Assembly (NCBI RefSeq): GCF_030818545.1
Contig: NZ_JAUTAH010000001.1
Location: forward strand, 1,555,001-1,619,000
Reading direction: 5' to 3'
From: Brevundimonas sp. SORGH_AS_0993
Lineage (GTDB): Bacteria; Pseudomonadota; Alphaproteobacteria; Caulobacterales; Caulobacteraceae
DNA length: 64,000 nucleotides
Shown here: one piece after another, positions 54,731 through 62,897 of the stretch
How positions within the stretch are numbered: the first letter of the stretch is position 1
Layout: every line of letters starts with the position of its first letter
Made by a program: the position numbers and the translations under genes
Notes under the pieces: generated by a model
What the model was told of the DNA's origin: nothing
What the model saw: only the letters and a program-made list of their open reading frames with translations
The model's database searches: none

Positions 54731-54946
54731 GATTGTCTCCATTGATCCTGATGTGTGTTCGGATCGGCCGTTCGGGTCAGCTCAAGGCAGGCGTCAGCAA
54801 TCAGTGACGCGCGGACGCGCCCTGGCTGCATCAACCGCTCGGCCCGGACCGGCCGAAATCTATTGGATTGCGACGGCGCCGCCGGAAACGACGGGCCGAT
54901 CTATTAATCTCCGCCTAGCCGGAGCGGCGACGATTGAACCCTTCAC

Positions 54947-55555
54947 TCATTCAACAACCCCCATTCGTTGAAATGACAAATCAGCTTGCGCCGTGCGCTC
55001 GATCAGATCGCAGAGAAGCGCGCGATAGGCCTCGAAGCCGGCGACCACGACGCCCTGAGCCTTGCCCAATTCGTCGTATCGGCGCAGCCGAAGCGCGGAT
55101 TCGGCCGCCGGCAAGGCCATGAATTCCTCTACTTCGGCGGAGGTCATCGGGCCGCCCTGCAAGGCCAGACTCTGAAGCGAGGCGACGCTGAGTCGATCGA
55201 CGTAGCCGGGCGCAGTCGCCGCCAGACACCGCTTGGCCGCGACGTGCAGCCGGACTGGCTCGGTCACTTCGGGACCGAATGCGCGCGCCAGATAGCCGGC
55301 GCTGATGTGTTCATGCCGGGTGTCGATGCCCCGGTCGGCCGCATCTTCGCCAGCCTTTTGCATCATGTGGCCGACATCATGCAGCAGAGCCGCCGCGATC
55401 AGGGCGTCCGGCGCGCCGTCGACCCGCGCATGGTGCGCCGTCTGCACTGCATGCTCCAACTGGGTGACGTCTTCGCCGTAATGCAGGCCGCCCAGCCGGA
55501 TGAACAGGTCCGACAGTTCTGAGACGAAGGCGTCAGCATCCACGGGATAGGTCAT
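54947..55555 (-). CDS. PhnZ/TmpB-like HD-domain oxygenase (phosphonate-associated)
   Basis: 202 aa HD protein. GGLHYGEDVTQLEHAVQTA contains the substrate-gating Tyr and first His of PhnZ-type mixed-valent di-iron oxygenases; ALLHDVGHMM is the HD pair; HEHISAGYLARAFGPEV and RLHVAAKRCLAA supply the other ligands. PhnZ/TmpB cleave the C-P bond of 1-hydroxy-2-aminoethylphosphonate-type compounds, normally made by a PhnY/TmpA hydroxylase that is absent here. A GTG at 55609 overlapping the phospholipase stop is an alternative start; 55555 gives the usual length. Co-transcribed with the phospholipase. Confidence 0.88.
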   Translation of the reverse strand: MTYPVDADAFVSELSDLFIRLGGLHYGEDVTQLEHAVQTAHHARVDGAPDALIAAALLHDVGHMMQKAGEDAADRGIDTRHEHISAGYLARAFGPEVTEPVRLHVAAKRCLAATAPGYVDRLSVASLQSLALQGGPMTSAEVEEFMALPAAESALRLRRYDELGKAQGVVVAGFEAYRALLCDLIERTAQADLSFQRMGVVE

Positions 55556-55605
55556 TGAGTATCCGTCTTGAGGGGCGGTCGAAAAAGGAAATGCGGCCAT
55601 GAGGG

Positions 55606-57744
55606 TCACAGACGCATGCGGCCGATGGCGGGATCGGTGCGGCTTGGGGCGCCGGTCTCCACATGGCCCGCCAGGCGCTGGATGAAGCCGGGGTCGCCCG
55701 CCAGGGTCACGGTCAGGTCGTACCAGTGGTCGCTGCCGCGCAGATCCCAGACCGCACGCGCTTCCAAGCCGGGATGCAGAGGTAGCCGACGACGCGCCTC
55801 GCCTTCAGACAGGGGATAGGCCGGGTCCATGTCCAGAACCGCCATGACCGAACCCTCGACGTCGCTCGTAAGACCGACGGTCAGCACCCCCTTGACGTCA
55901 GCGGCGACCGTCACCTGGGGCTGAGGTCGAGAAGCGTCGCCGGCGAACCGGCGATAGAAGCCGTTGGGACCGTGAACCGTCAGATCATAGGGGCCCGGCG
56001 CGCCGTGGTTCCAGTGACCCGCCGCATAGGCTTCGCCGGCGGCGAGGGTGAAGCGCCACGGCCCAGCCCGATCGGTGCTGTCGAACACCTGAAAGACGGC
56101 GCCGGCCCGACCACGGTTTATGAGATCGATCCACACCGCCCCTTCGGCGACCCGCGCCTGAGCGCCCAGATCATAGGGCAAGGGCCGTGCGCCGCGTTGC
56201 GGCCCGTCCTGGACGGCCGGACTCTGGTTTTCGGGAATCTGCAGGCTAGGCGAGACCTTGGACCGGGCGGCCCGCAGCATGTAGTCGGCCGTGGCGGGCA
56301 GCGACAGGGTGGCCCAATCCTGGTTCGGGCGCGCGAAGTCGAAGGCGGAGGTCAGGTCGCCGCAGACGGTTCTGCGCCAGTCACTGATGTTATCCTCACG
56401 GACGCCGAAGCGTTTTTCCAGGAACCGAAGCGTCGAGGTGTGGTCGAACACCTCCGAACAGACGAATCCGCCGCGGCTCCATGGCGAGACCACGATGGCG
56501 GGCACCCGAACGCCAAGACCCAGGGGATGGGCGCCGCGGTGGTCGGGATCGGCGTCGGCGCCATAGACCTTGGCCTCGCCGGCGACCGAGACGGTGCTGT
56601 GACCCTGATCCGGCGTCAGCGGCGGCATCGGGGGCTGTATGTGATCGTAGAAGCCCCCGGCCTCGTCATAGTTGACGATGAAGATGGTCTTGGAGAAGAC
56701 CTCGGGATGATCGACCAGGGCTTCGATCAGCTTGGCGCAGACGTGCTCTCCTTTGGACGGTTCGGCCTGGGGATGTTCCGACAGATCCGCCGCCGTGACG
56801 ATCCAGGACACCTGGGGCAAACGTCCCCCAGCGATGTCGGCGCGGAAGGCCTCCACCAACTGCTCCCCGTCCGAACGGGTGCGGTCCGCGCCGGTCTTGT
56901 CTTCCGACACCCAGGATCGGCCGCGCTCATATAGGGGCGAGTCCTTCGGGCATGGCCTGAACGGCTTGAACACCGACAGGATATTGTCGCCGAAATTGTC
57001 GTACTCCTGATAGACTTTCCAGCTGACGCCCGCCGCCTGAAGTCTTTCGGCATAGGTGGTCCAGTCGTGCGGACCGTAGGCCATGGACTTGTCTTCGGCC
57101 ATGTCGGCGCTGGGCGTCTCGTCCTCGCCGTAGTTGCTCATCTCCGGGTCGCCCCCGACCTTCCCTCCGCCGTTGCAGCCGGTCCACAGATGGAGCCGGT
57201 TCGGATAGGTCTGTGTCAGCGTCGAGCAGTGATAGGCGTCGCAGACGGTGAAGGCGCTGGCCAGGGCGTAGTAGAAGGGCAGGTCCGAGGCCTTGTAATA
57301 GGCCATCCGCTTGTGCAGTTCGCCGGAACGGCCCCAGCGATCATAACGCCCTCCGTTGACGATGGTGACGGCGGCCTTGTGTCCCTGATCCGAGCCGTCG
57401 ACCGTATAGGCGTCGGTGGTGCGCGAATCCCCATGGAAAGGGATGACGAAACCGTCCGGGTGCTGGTCGCTGGGCTGACGCCAGACGTTGGCCCCGCCGG
57501 GCAGGCGCTGCGGGCGGGGATCGCCGAAGCCGCGCACGCCGTTGAGCGTCCCGAAATAGTGATCGAAGGCTCGGTTCTCCTGCATGAAGATAACCACATG
57601 CTCGACATCCATCAGGGTGCCGGTGGCGTTGTTGGCGGGAATGGCCATCGCCTTGCGCACCGTCGCCGGCAGCAGATTCAGCGTCGCACCGGCCGCCACG
57701 CCCCCCAGGGCTCCTCGCAGGAAAGACCGACGATCTTTTGGCAT
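55606..57744 (-). CDS. Tat-exported phosphocholine-type phospholipase C
   Basis: 712 aa, normal for bacterial non-haemolytic phospholipase C. A twin-arginine signal (KDRRSFLRGALGGVAAG) predicts export. Phosphoesterase domain: VEHVVIFMQENRAFDHYFGTL (metal-binding Glu-Asn), TQTYPNRLHLWTG, VNYDEAGGFYDHIQPP and FDHTSTLRFLEKRFGV. Two C-terminal DUF756 domains follow (about residues 510-700). It should release phosphorylated head groups from lipids. GAGGGAG precedes the ATG; a TGGTATAGACCA palindrome lies 25 bp upstream. Association with phosphonate genes suggests phosphonolipid head groups as a target, which is inference. Confidence 0.94.
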   Translation of the reverse strand: MPKDRRSFLRGALGGVAAGATLNLLPATVRKAMAIPANNATGTLMDVEHVVIFMQENRAFDHYFGTLNGVRGFGDPRPQRLPGGANVWRQPSDQHPDGFVIPFHGDSRTTDAYTVDGSDQGHKAAVTIVNGGRYDRWGRSGELHKRMAYYKASDLPFYYALASAFTVCDAYHCSTLTQTYPNRLHLWTGCNGGGKVGGDPEMSNYGEDETPSADMAEDKSMAYGPHDWTTYAERLQAAGVSWKVYQEYDNFGDNILSVFKPFRPCPKDSPLYERGRSWVSEDKTGADRTRSDGEQLVEAFRADIAGGRLPQVSWIVTAADLSEHPQAEPSKGEHVCAKLIEALVDHPEVFSKTIFIVNYDEAGGFYDHIQPPMPPLTPDQGHSTVSVAGEAKVYGADADPDHRGAHPLGLGVRVPAIVVSPWSRGGFVCSEVFDHTSTLRFLEKRFGVREDNISDWRRTVCGDLTSAFDFARPNQDWATLSLPATADYMLRAARSKVSPSLQIPENQSPAVQDGPQRGARPLPYDLGAQARVAEGAVWIDLINRGRAGAVFQVFDSTDRAGPWRFTLAAGEAYAAGHWNHGAPGPYDLTVHGPNGFYRRFAGDASRPQPQVTVAADVKGVLTVGLTSDVEGSVMAVLDMDPAYPLSEGEARRRLPLHPGLEARAVWDLRGSDHWYDLTVTLAGDPGFIQRLAGHVETGAPSRTDPAIGRMRL

Positions 57745-57768
57745 GGATCAAATCTCCCTCTTCAATTT

Positions 57769-57780
57769 TGGTATAGACCA
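57769..57780. promoter_or_regulatory. PhnF-like operator TGGTATAGACCA
   Basis: TGGTATAGACCA lies in the divergent region between phospholipase C and the GntR gene. Six-base half-sites TGGTAT/AGACCA match the TGGTNTAGACCA pattern I recall as the site of mycobacterial PhnF, a GntR/HutC-type regulator. A related palindrome is at 60621-60636. Confidence 0.8.
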
Positions 57781-57925
57781 GATCGGGGCCGATCCTCGGC
57801 GAAATTTTCATGAAGCTTGAGCAGCGGATGTCTGACGGTACGCCGGGACGAACGTCGCTTGACCCTCGGAACACGACTTCTCATTTTGCAGTCAGGCGGG
57901 ACTCGACCGTCGATCGAGCGATGCC

Positions 57926-58645
57926 ATGGGTCAGCCGGATAGTCTCCATTACCTCGGGGTGCGCGACACCATCGCCGCGCGGATCGCGGGGGGAGAATTG
58001 AGGCCTGGCGAACGCCTGCCCTCCGAACGTCAGCTGCAGGTCGGCGGCGGTGTGGCCCGCGGCACCATCCGCGAGGCCCTGTTTCAGCTTGAAGCCGAGG
58101 GGATCATCTATCGGAAGGACCGCAGCGGCTGGTACGTCTCGCCCCCGCCCATCGTCTATGATCCGACACGGTGGGAAGGCTTCATGTCCTATGTCGAGGC
58201 GCAGGGACGCAGTCCGACGACCGAGACGCTGAGCAAGACCGCAATCGCCTGCACCCCGGCGCTTTCCTCCGTCTTCGGCCGTCCGATCGGCGCCCCGCTG
58301 TACCGCATCCGCCGCCGCCGTTCCGTCGATGGCCGTGCGGTTCTGGTCGAGACCATCGTCGTTGACGCCGCCATGGCCCCAGACCTGCTCAGTCATCCGC
58401 TGGACGGCTCACTGACCAGCGTCCTAAAATCCACCTACAATATCGCCGTGGCCCGCAACCGGGTGGACATGCAGCCCTGCGCCCTGACCCGAGACGAGGC
58501 CGAGGCGCTGCAGGTCAAGTCCGGCCTGCCCGGTCTGAACGTGGTCCGGACCAGCTTTGACGCCCAGGGACAGGTGGTCGAGTTCGACCGCGAGTACTGG
58601 CGCCACGACGCCCTGAAGATCAGCGTCGACATCCGGGTGCGTTAG
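57926..58645 (+). CDS. GntR/UTRA (HutC/PhnF-type) transcriptional regulator
   Basis: 239 aa. N-terminal GntR winged helix: YLGVRDTIAARIAGGELRPGERLPSERQLQVGGGVARGTIREALFQLEAEGIIYRKDRSGWYV. C-terminal UTRA effector domain: TETLSKTAIACTPALSSVFGRPIGAPLYRIRRRRSVDGRAVLVETI ... VVEFDREYWRHDALKISVDIR. Such regulators of the phosphonate type (PhnF/PhnR) bind TGGTNTAGACCA sites. Two copies sit in the promoters of all neighbouring phosphonate genes, so this protein is the likely local regulator. Effector unknown. Confidence 0.9.
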   Translation: MGQPDSLHYLGVRDTIAARIAGGELRPGERLPSERQLQVGGGVARGTIREALFQLEAEGIIYRKDRSGWYVSPPPIVYDPTRWEGFMSYVEAQGRSPTTETLSKTAIACTPALSSVFGRPIGAPLYRIRRRRSVDGRAVLVETIVVDAAMAPDLLSHPLDGSLTSVLKSTYNIAVARNRVDMQPCALTRDEAEALQVKSGLPGLNVVRTSFDAQGQVVEFDREYWRHDALKISVDIRVR

Positions 58646-58655
58646 AGGATCGACG

Positions 58656-59459
58656 TCAGGCGGTCAGCCGCGCCGTCTCGGCCTCCAGGGCGGGGATCAG
58701 ATCCGCGACGGTGTCGATGACCAGATCTGCTCCCGACTCGCGTAATCGGCCGGCGGCGGCGGCCAGTCGGGCCGCCCGCTCATCCGAGTCCAGTTCCGCC
58801 AGGCCTTGGGCCGTCAGTCCTGTCAGATTGCCGGACGCCGCGACCCCCACGGTGAAACAGCCGGCGTTGCGCCCCTCGGCGACGCCCACCTCGGCGTCGT
58901 CCACCTTGACCACCCGCGAAAGGGGCCAGACGCCCAGATCGGCGCAAGCCTTGTAGATCATCAGGGGCGACGGGCGCCCCTGGGCCGTCTCATGGGCGCA
59001 GACCACCAGATCGGGCGCGTAACCCTGATCCGCCGCGCGGGGCAGGATCGCCTGCATCATCTCGCGGGTATAGCCGGTGCATGAGGCGATCTTCAGGCCT
59101 TCTTGCCGCAGCCGGGCGACGACATCGACGCCACCGGGGATCAGGTCCGCCGTCTCTCGGGCCATTCGGATCATCGGCGTCTGGAGTTCGGTCATGACCC
59201 GCTCGACAGCCCCAAAATCCGGGGTCGCGCCGTGAGCCGTGCGCCAGGCGTCACTGACACGCGGCTGTTCGAACAAGGCGCACACATGATCGGCCTTGGC
59301 CCGGCCCATGTCGCGGCGCGCCTCGTCCTCGGTCACGGGGACGCCCAGGATGGCGAACGCCTCCATCAGGGCCAGAACGGGCGCCCGGCTGCCGAAATCG
59401 ACCATGGTGCCAGCCCAGTCGAAGACGACCATGTCGAATCTATCGCGGAGGGAGGTCAT
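58656..59459 (-). CDS. phnX: Phosphonoacetaldehyde hydrolase (phosphonatase)
   Basis: HAD-superfamily enzyme hydrolysing phosphonoacetaldehyde to acetaldehyde and phosphate; 267 aa. FDWAGTMVDFGSRAP carries the Asp nucleophile in the phosphonatase-specific DWAGT form; RRDMGRAKADHVCAL carries the Schiff-base Lys region; SCTGYTREMM and KVDDAEVGVAEGRNAGCFTVGV are further HAD motifs. Coupled to the FAD oxidoreductase by ATGA. With no phnW nearby, its substrate is probably supplied by that oxidase. Confidence 0.95.
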   Translation of the reverse strand: MTSLRDRFDMVVFDWAGTMVDFGSRAPVLALMEAFAILGVPVTEDEARRDMGRAKADHVCALFEQPRVSDAWRTAHGATPDFGAVERVMTELQTPMIRMARETADLIPGGVDVVARLRQEGLKIASCTGYTREMMQAILPRAADQGYAPDLVVCAHETAQGRPSPLMIYKACADLGVWPLSRVVKVDDAEVGVAEGRNAGCFTVGVAASGNLTGLTAQGLAELDSDERAARLAAAAGRLRESGADLVIDTVADLIPALEAETARLTA

Positions 59460-60589
59460 GGTTTGAAGGTTTCCTGAAACAGGTCTGAAATCACCGCCTC
59501 GCCGAAGGCGAAACCGGTGGAAGCGCCGTTGCCGGCTGTAATGAGGGCCAGGCGCACGTCAGGGTGCGGCGCCGCGATCAGATCGGCCTTCGGCCCGTAG
59601 GCGTAGGTTCCGGTCCAACGCTGGAGAACCGCTGGCGCTGGTCGCCCTGTTGCGGCATGCCATTCGTCCAGTATCAGTTGATCGACCGCCGCACTGGCGA
59701 AGGGATCGGGGGTGGCGGCGTCATGATGACTGTCGCCGACGACCAGAGCCCCGTCGGCGTCTTGCACCGCGATCAGATGGACGCCGTCGGCCAGGGCCTG
59801 GCCCTGCTCCGCTTCCAGGCGCGCACGCAGGGCGGCCGCCTCCGGCAAATCGGCGTAACCGCCGTAACGGACAAGGCCGAGGTCCGACATGATCGGGGCT
59901 GGTAGGACGAAACCGGGCGACGCTAGCCGCATCATCTGAAGCTTGCACCGCGCCAGACCCGCGTCGGTCATATAGTCGGGGAACAGGCTGACCAGATCGT
60001 CGCCGGGACAGACCACGATCCGCTCGGCCTCTATAATCCCCCGGCTGGTCAGGACGCGCGGCGGCTCGACCGCCTGAACGGCGGTCTGACGCAAGAACTC
60101 CACGCCGAAGCGGGCCGCCAGCCAGGCGGCCAACCGGGGTATGGCCGAGCGCGAGTCCACGCGCAGGTCGTGCGGGCTCCACAGGGCGGCGACGGTGTCG
60201 GGGCCGATGATCTCCGGTGCGCGCGCCCTTGCCTCGCCCGCCGTCATCAGCCGACAGCCTTCGCCCATTTCGGTGGCCATGAAGGCTTCCAGCACGGCGG
60301 CGGCCTCGGGACGGCGGACCGGCAGCCACAGACCGCGTTGCAAGATCGACACGTCCGCCTCGCACGCAATCTCGTCCCAGACGGCGCGGGTACGATGCGC
60401 CCGGCTCCAGATGTTCCCCCGAGGCTGGCCCGTGACGGTGACGAAGCCGAAATTGCGGATGGAGGCGCCGTTGGCTTGTGCGTCGCGATCGATCACCACG
60501 ACCGACAAACCCCGCCGTGCAGCCGCCAGGGCGCAGGCCAGGCCGACGATTCCCGCGCCCACCACGGCGACCTGATAACGTCTCGCCAT
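59456..60589 (-). CDS. Phosphonate-associated FAD-dependent oxidoreductase
   Basis: 377 aa DAO-fold flavoprotein. VAVVGAGIVGLACALAAARRGLSVVVIDRD is the FAD motif; GASIRNFGFVTVTGQPRG is the distinctive segment of the phosphonate-associated family (TIGR03364-type); RIVVCPGDDLVSLFP and AGNGASTGFAFGEAVISDL complete the fold. Members have been reported to oxidise N-methyl-aminoethylphosphonate, and some aminoethylphosphonate, to phosphonoacetaldehyde. The start MARRYQVAV has GAGG upstream. Operator palindrome 32 bp upstream. In this locus it may replace the transaminase PhnW. Confidence 0.9.
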   Translation of the reverse strand: MARRYQVAVVGAGIVGLACALAAARRGLSVVVIDRDAQANGASIRNFGFVTVTGQPRGNIWSRAHRTRAVWDEIACEADVSILQRGLWLPVRRPEAAAVLEAFMATEMGEGCRLMTAGEARARAPEIIGPDTVAALWSPHDLRVDSRSAIPRLAAWLAARFGVEFLRQTAVQAVEPPRVLTSRGIIEAERIVVCPGDDLVSLFPDYMTDAGLARCKLQMMRLASPGFVLPAPIMSDLGLVRYGGYADLPEAAALRARLEAEQGQALADGVHLIAVQDADGALVVGDSHHDAATPDPFASAAVDQLILDEWHAATGRPAPAVLQRWTGTYAYGPKADLIAAPHPDVRLALITAGNGASTGFAFGEAVISDLFQETFKP

Positions 60590-60620
60590 TTCCACTTCCT
60601 CGTCACCCAAGCGTCGCAGC

Positions 60621-60636
60621 TGTGGTCTAGACCACA
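60621..60636. promoter_or_regulatory. PhnF-like 16-bp perfect palindrome
   Basis: TGTGGTCTAGACCACA is a perfect 16-bp palindrome between the divergent FAD oxidoreductase and DUF5690 genes and contains TGGTCTAGACCA, the same pattern as at 57769-57780. One site could control both transcription directions. Confidence 0.85.
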
Positions 60637-60662
60637 TGCGTGCAACGGGATGATGTCAAACG

Positions 60663-61934
60663 ATGAAACGGATTCGATCGTGGCTGGCTCAGGCGAAGCC
60701 TGTCGTCTTCGTCCTGTTCGCGGGCCTGGCGGGTTTTTGCGCCTACTTTTCCATGTACGCCTTCCGCAAGCCCTTCACGGCCGCGACCTTCGACGTCGTG
60801 CCGGGCTGGGACTTCGCCCTGGATTACAAGATCGCGTTGGTGATCGCCCAAGTGGCCGGCTACGCCTTGTCCAAGCTGATCGGGGTCAAGGTCATCGCCG
60901 AGATGAAGGCCCAGCGCCGCGCCCTGGCCATTGTGCTCCTGATCGGCGCCTCCTGGATCGCCCTGGTTCTGTTCGCGGTCATGCCAGCGCCGTGGAATGT
61001 CGCCGCCCTATTCCTGAACGGTCTGCCGCTGGGCTTGATCTGGGGCCTGGTGTTCGGCTTCATGGAGGGACGACGAACCAGCGAGGTTCTGGGCGCCATA
61101 CTGTGCGCCAGCTTCATCCTGTCCTCAGGCGTGGTGAAGTCGGTCGGCAAGGTCTTGATTGAACATAATCACATCAGCGCCTTCTGGATGCCCGCGGCGG
61201 TCGGCGTCGTCTTCATGCCTCTGCTGGCCGTCTCTGTTCTGGCTCTGGCCGCCCTGCCTGCGCCCAACGCCGCCGACGAGGCGGAACGGGTGGCGCGCCG
61301 TCCGATGATGGCTAGGGAACGCGCCGCCTTTCTCGGCGCCCATTGGCCTGTGCTGCTTCTGTTGATCACGGCCTATGTGCTGCTGACGGCCTTCCGCGAC
61401 CTGCGCGACAATTTCGCCGCTGAGATCTGGCGAGCCCTGGGCTATGGTGACGCCGCCTCGGTCTTCACCGCCAGCGAAGGTCCGGTGGCGGCTGTGTCGC
61501 TGGTCGCGATGGGCGTGCTGATCCTTGTGAAGAACAACGGTCGCGCCCTGCTGTTCATGCACGGCGTCATCCTGGCGGGCTTTGCGCTTCTGGGTGTCTC
61601 GACCCTGGCGTTTCAGCAGGGACTGCTTTCGCCCATCGCCTGGATGATCGCGGGCGGCGCCGGGTTGTACCTGGCCTATACGCCGTTCAACGCCATGCTT
61701 TTCGACCGTATGATCGCCTTTTCCGGAACGGTGGCGACCGCGGGTTTCCTGATCTACGTCGCTGACGCCACAGGCTATATGGGCAGCGTCGCCCTGCTGC
61801 TGTTCAAGAATTTCAGCTCCATCAACCTGCCGTGGCTGCCGTTCTTCGTATCAGCCGCTTATGCGACAAGTCTCGCGGGCGTGGTCCTGGTCGCAGGCGC
61901 GGCCATCCTGTTCCTGCGCAGACGCAGGGCCTGA
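60663..61934 (+). CDS. DUF5690 family membrane protein, candidate phosphonate permease
   Basis: 423 aa with about twelve hydrophobic segments in an MFS-like arrangement. The N-terminus AGLAGFCAYFSMYAFRKPFTAATF resembles the phosphate-ester antiporters (GlpT/UhpT/UhpC type), which start with a similar YxxRK motif; other landmarks are NGLPLGLIWGLVFGFMEGRRTSE, TAFRDLRDNFAAEIW and YLAYTPFNAMLFDRMIA. Located divergently from the phosphonate FAD oxidase with a shared palindrome. Transport of an aminoethylphosphonate-like compound is my inference; no member is known to me with proven function. Confidence 0.85.
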   Translation: MKRIRSWLAQAKPVVFVLFAGLAGFCAYFSMYAFRKPFTAATFDVVPGWDFALDYKIALVIAQVAGYALSKLIGVKVIAEMKAQRRALAIVLLIGASWIALVLFAVMPAPWNVAALFLNGLPLGLIWGLVFGFMEGRRTSEVLGAILCASFILSSGVVKSVGKVLIEHNHISAFWMPAAVGVVFMPLLAVSVLALAALPAPNAADEAERVARRPMMARERAAFLGAHWPVLLLLITAYVLLTAFRDLRDNFAAEIWRALGYGDAASVFTASEGPVAAVSLVAMGVLILVKNNGRALLFMHGVILAGFALLGVSTLAFQQGLLSPIAWMIAGGAGLYLAYTPFNAMLFDRMIAFSGTVATAGFLIYVADATGYMGSVALLLFKNFSSINLPWLPFFVSAAYATSLAGVVLVAGAAILFLRRRRA

Positions 61935-61958
61935 CGATACCGGCCTCTGTCAACCGCC

Positions 61959-62723
61959 TCAGGCGATCCAGATTTCGGTCTGGCTGTCGGCGGCGGCGCG
62001 CGCCACGTCGGCCGGAGGCGCCTGATCGGTGACGAACAGGTCGATCTGGTCCCAGCCCGCCGCCTGTACCCGTCCCGCCGCCTGAAACTTCGTCGCATCC
62101 GTCACGCAGACCCGCCGACGGGCGATCGGCAGAACGGCCCGCGCGTAGTCGGCCTCCGCCGGTTCGTGATCCAGAAAGCCGCGCGCCGCATCGACCGCGA
62201 CGAAGGAGAAGATCGCGAGGTCGGGCACGAACCGACGCACAAAGGCGATGGCGTCCGCATCGAAGACCGCTCGATAGGTGGCGTCGACCGCCCCGCCCGA
62301 CAGGAAAACCCTTGCGTCGGATCCCGCGCAGAACTCGCCCGCGATTTCCAGACTGTTGGTCACGACGATCAAGTCGCGCACGCCCACGACTTCCTGCGCC
62401 AGCCAGAAGGCGGTTGTGGAGCTGTCGAACAGCACGGTCATGCCGGGTTCGATCAGGCACGCCGCCCGAGCGGCGATCCGGCGCTTGGCGTCGGCCTGTA
62501 TGTTCAGTCTTTGTCGCCAGGGCGCCTCGGCGCGTCGGTCGGGCAGGCGAACGCCGCCGTGGACCTTGCGGACCGCACCGTCGCGTTCGAGCCGACGGAT
62601 GTCGCGCCTAACGGTTTCTTCGGAAACCCCGAAAGTCTCGGCTAGCTCCGCGATCCCGCAAGACCCCTGCGCCTGCAACAGTGTGATGATGCCGTCGAGA
62701 CGAATGGCTTGGTTCATCGGCAT
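61959..62723 (-). CDS. DeoR/GlpR family transcriptional regulator
   Basis: 254 aa. N-terminal DeoR helix-turn-helix: RLDGIITLLQAQGSCGIAELAETFGVSEETVRRDIRRLERDGAVRKVHGGV. C-terminal DeoR sensor domain: LFDSSTTAFWLAQEVV, VTNSLEIAG and LSGGAVDATYRAVFDADAIAFV, with ADYARAVLPIARRRVCVTDATKF. Such sensors bind phosphorylated sugars or related phosphate esters. Divergent from a TonB-dependent receptor at 62898 and convergent with DUF5690. It could regulate that receptor. Confidence 0.92.
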   Translation of the reverse strand: MPMNQAIRLDGIITLLQAQGSCGIAELAETFGVSEETVRRDIRRLERDGAVRKVHGGVRLPDRRAEAPWRQRLNIQADAKRRIAARAACLIEPGMTVLFDSSTTAFWLAQEVVGVRDLIVVTNSLEIAGEFCAGSDARVFLSGGAVDATYRAVFDADAIAFVRRFVPDLAIFSFVAVDAARGFLDHEPAEADYARAVLPIARRRVCVTDATKFQAAGRVQAAGWDQIDLFVTDQAPPADVARAAADSQTEIWIA

Positions 62724-62897
62724 GATCTCCCTGAACCGTTCTTAGAATGCACGCACGCGCGTCGCAAATGACCGTTTCTTCTCGCCGATGCATCAACTCG
62801 AACAAAATACCACAAAAGGTCACATGGACGTCACGGCGGCGGCTTAGAGGCCGAAATCAGACGGACGGGGCCGTCGCTTCATTTTCGGGATACAGTC
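62724..62897. other. Divergent promoter region between deoR and receptor
   Basis: 174 bp, relatively AT-rich near 62795-62822 (GAACAAAATACCACAAAAGG). It should hold the promoters of both genes. No palindromic operator stands out, and the TGGTNTAGACCA pattern is absent. Confidence 0.4.

Noticed and set aside
54950..54972. TTCAAC-N11-GTTGAA inverted repeat as an operator of the receptor gene
   Set aside because: It overlaps the end of the HD gene, more than 200 bp from the receptor start, and has no second copy.
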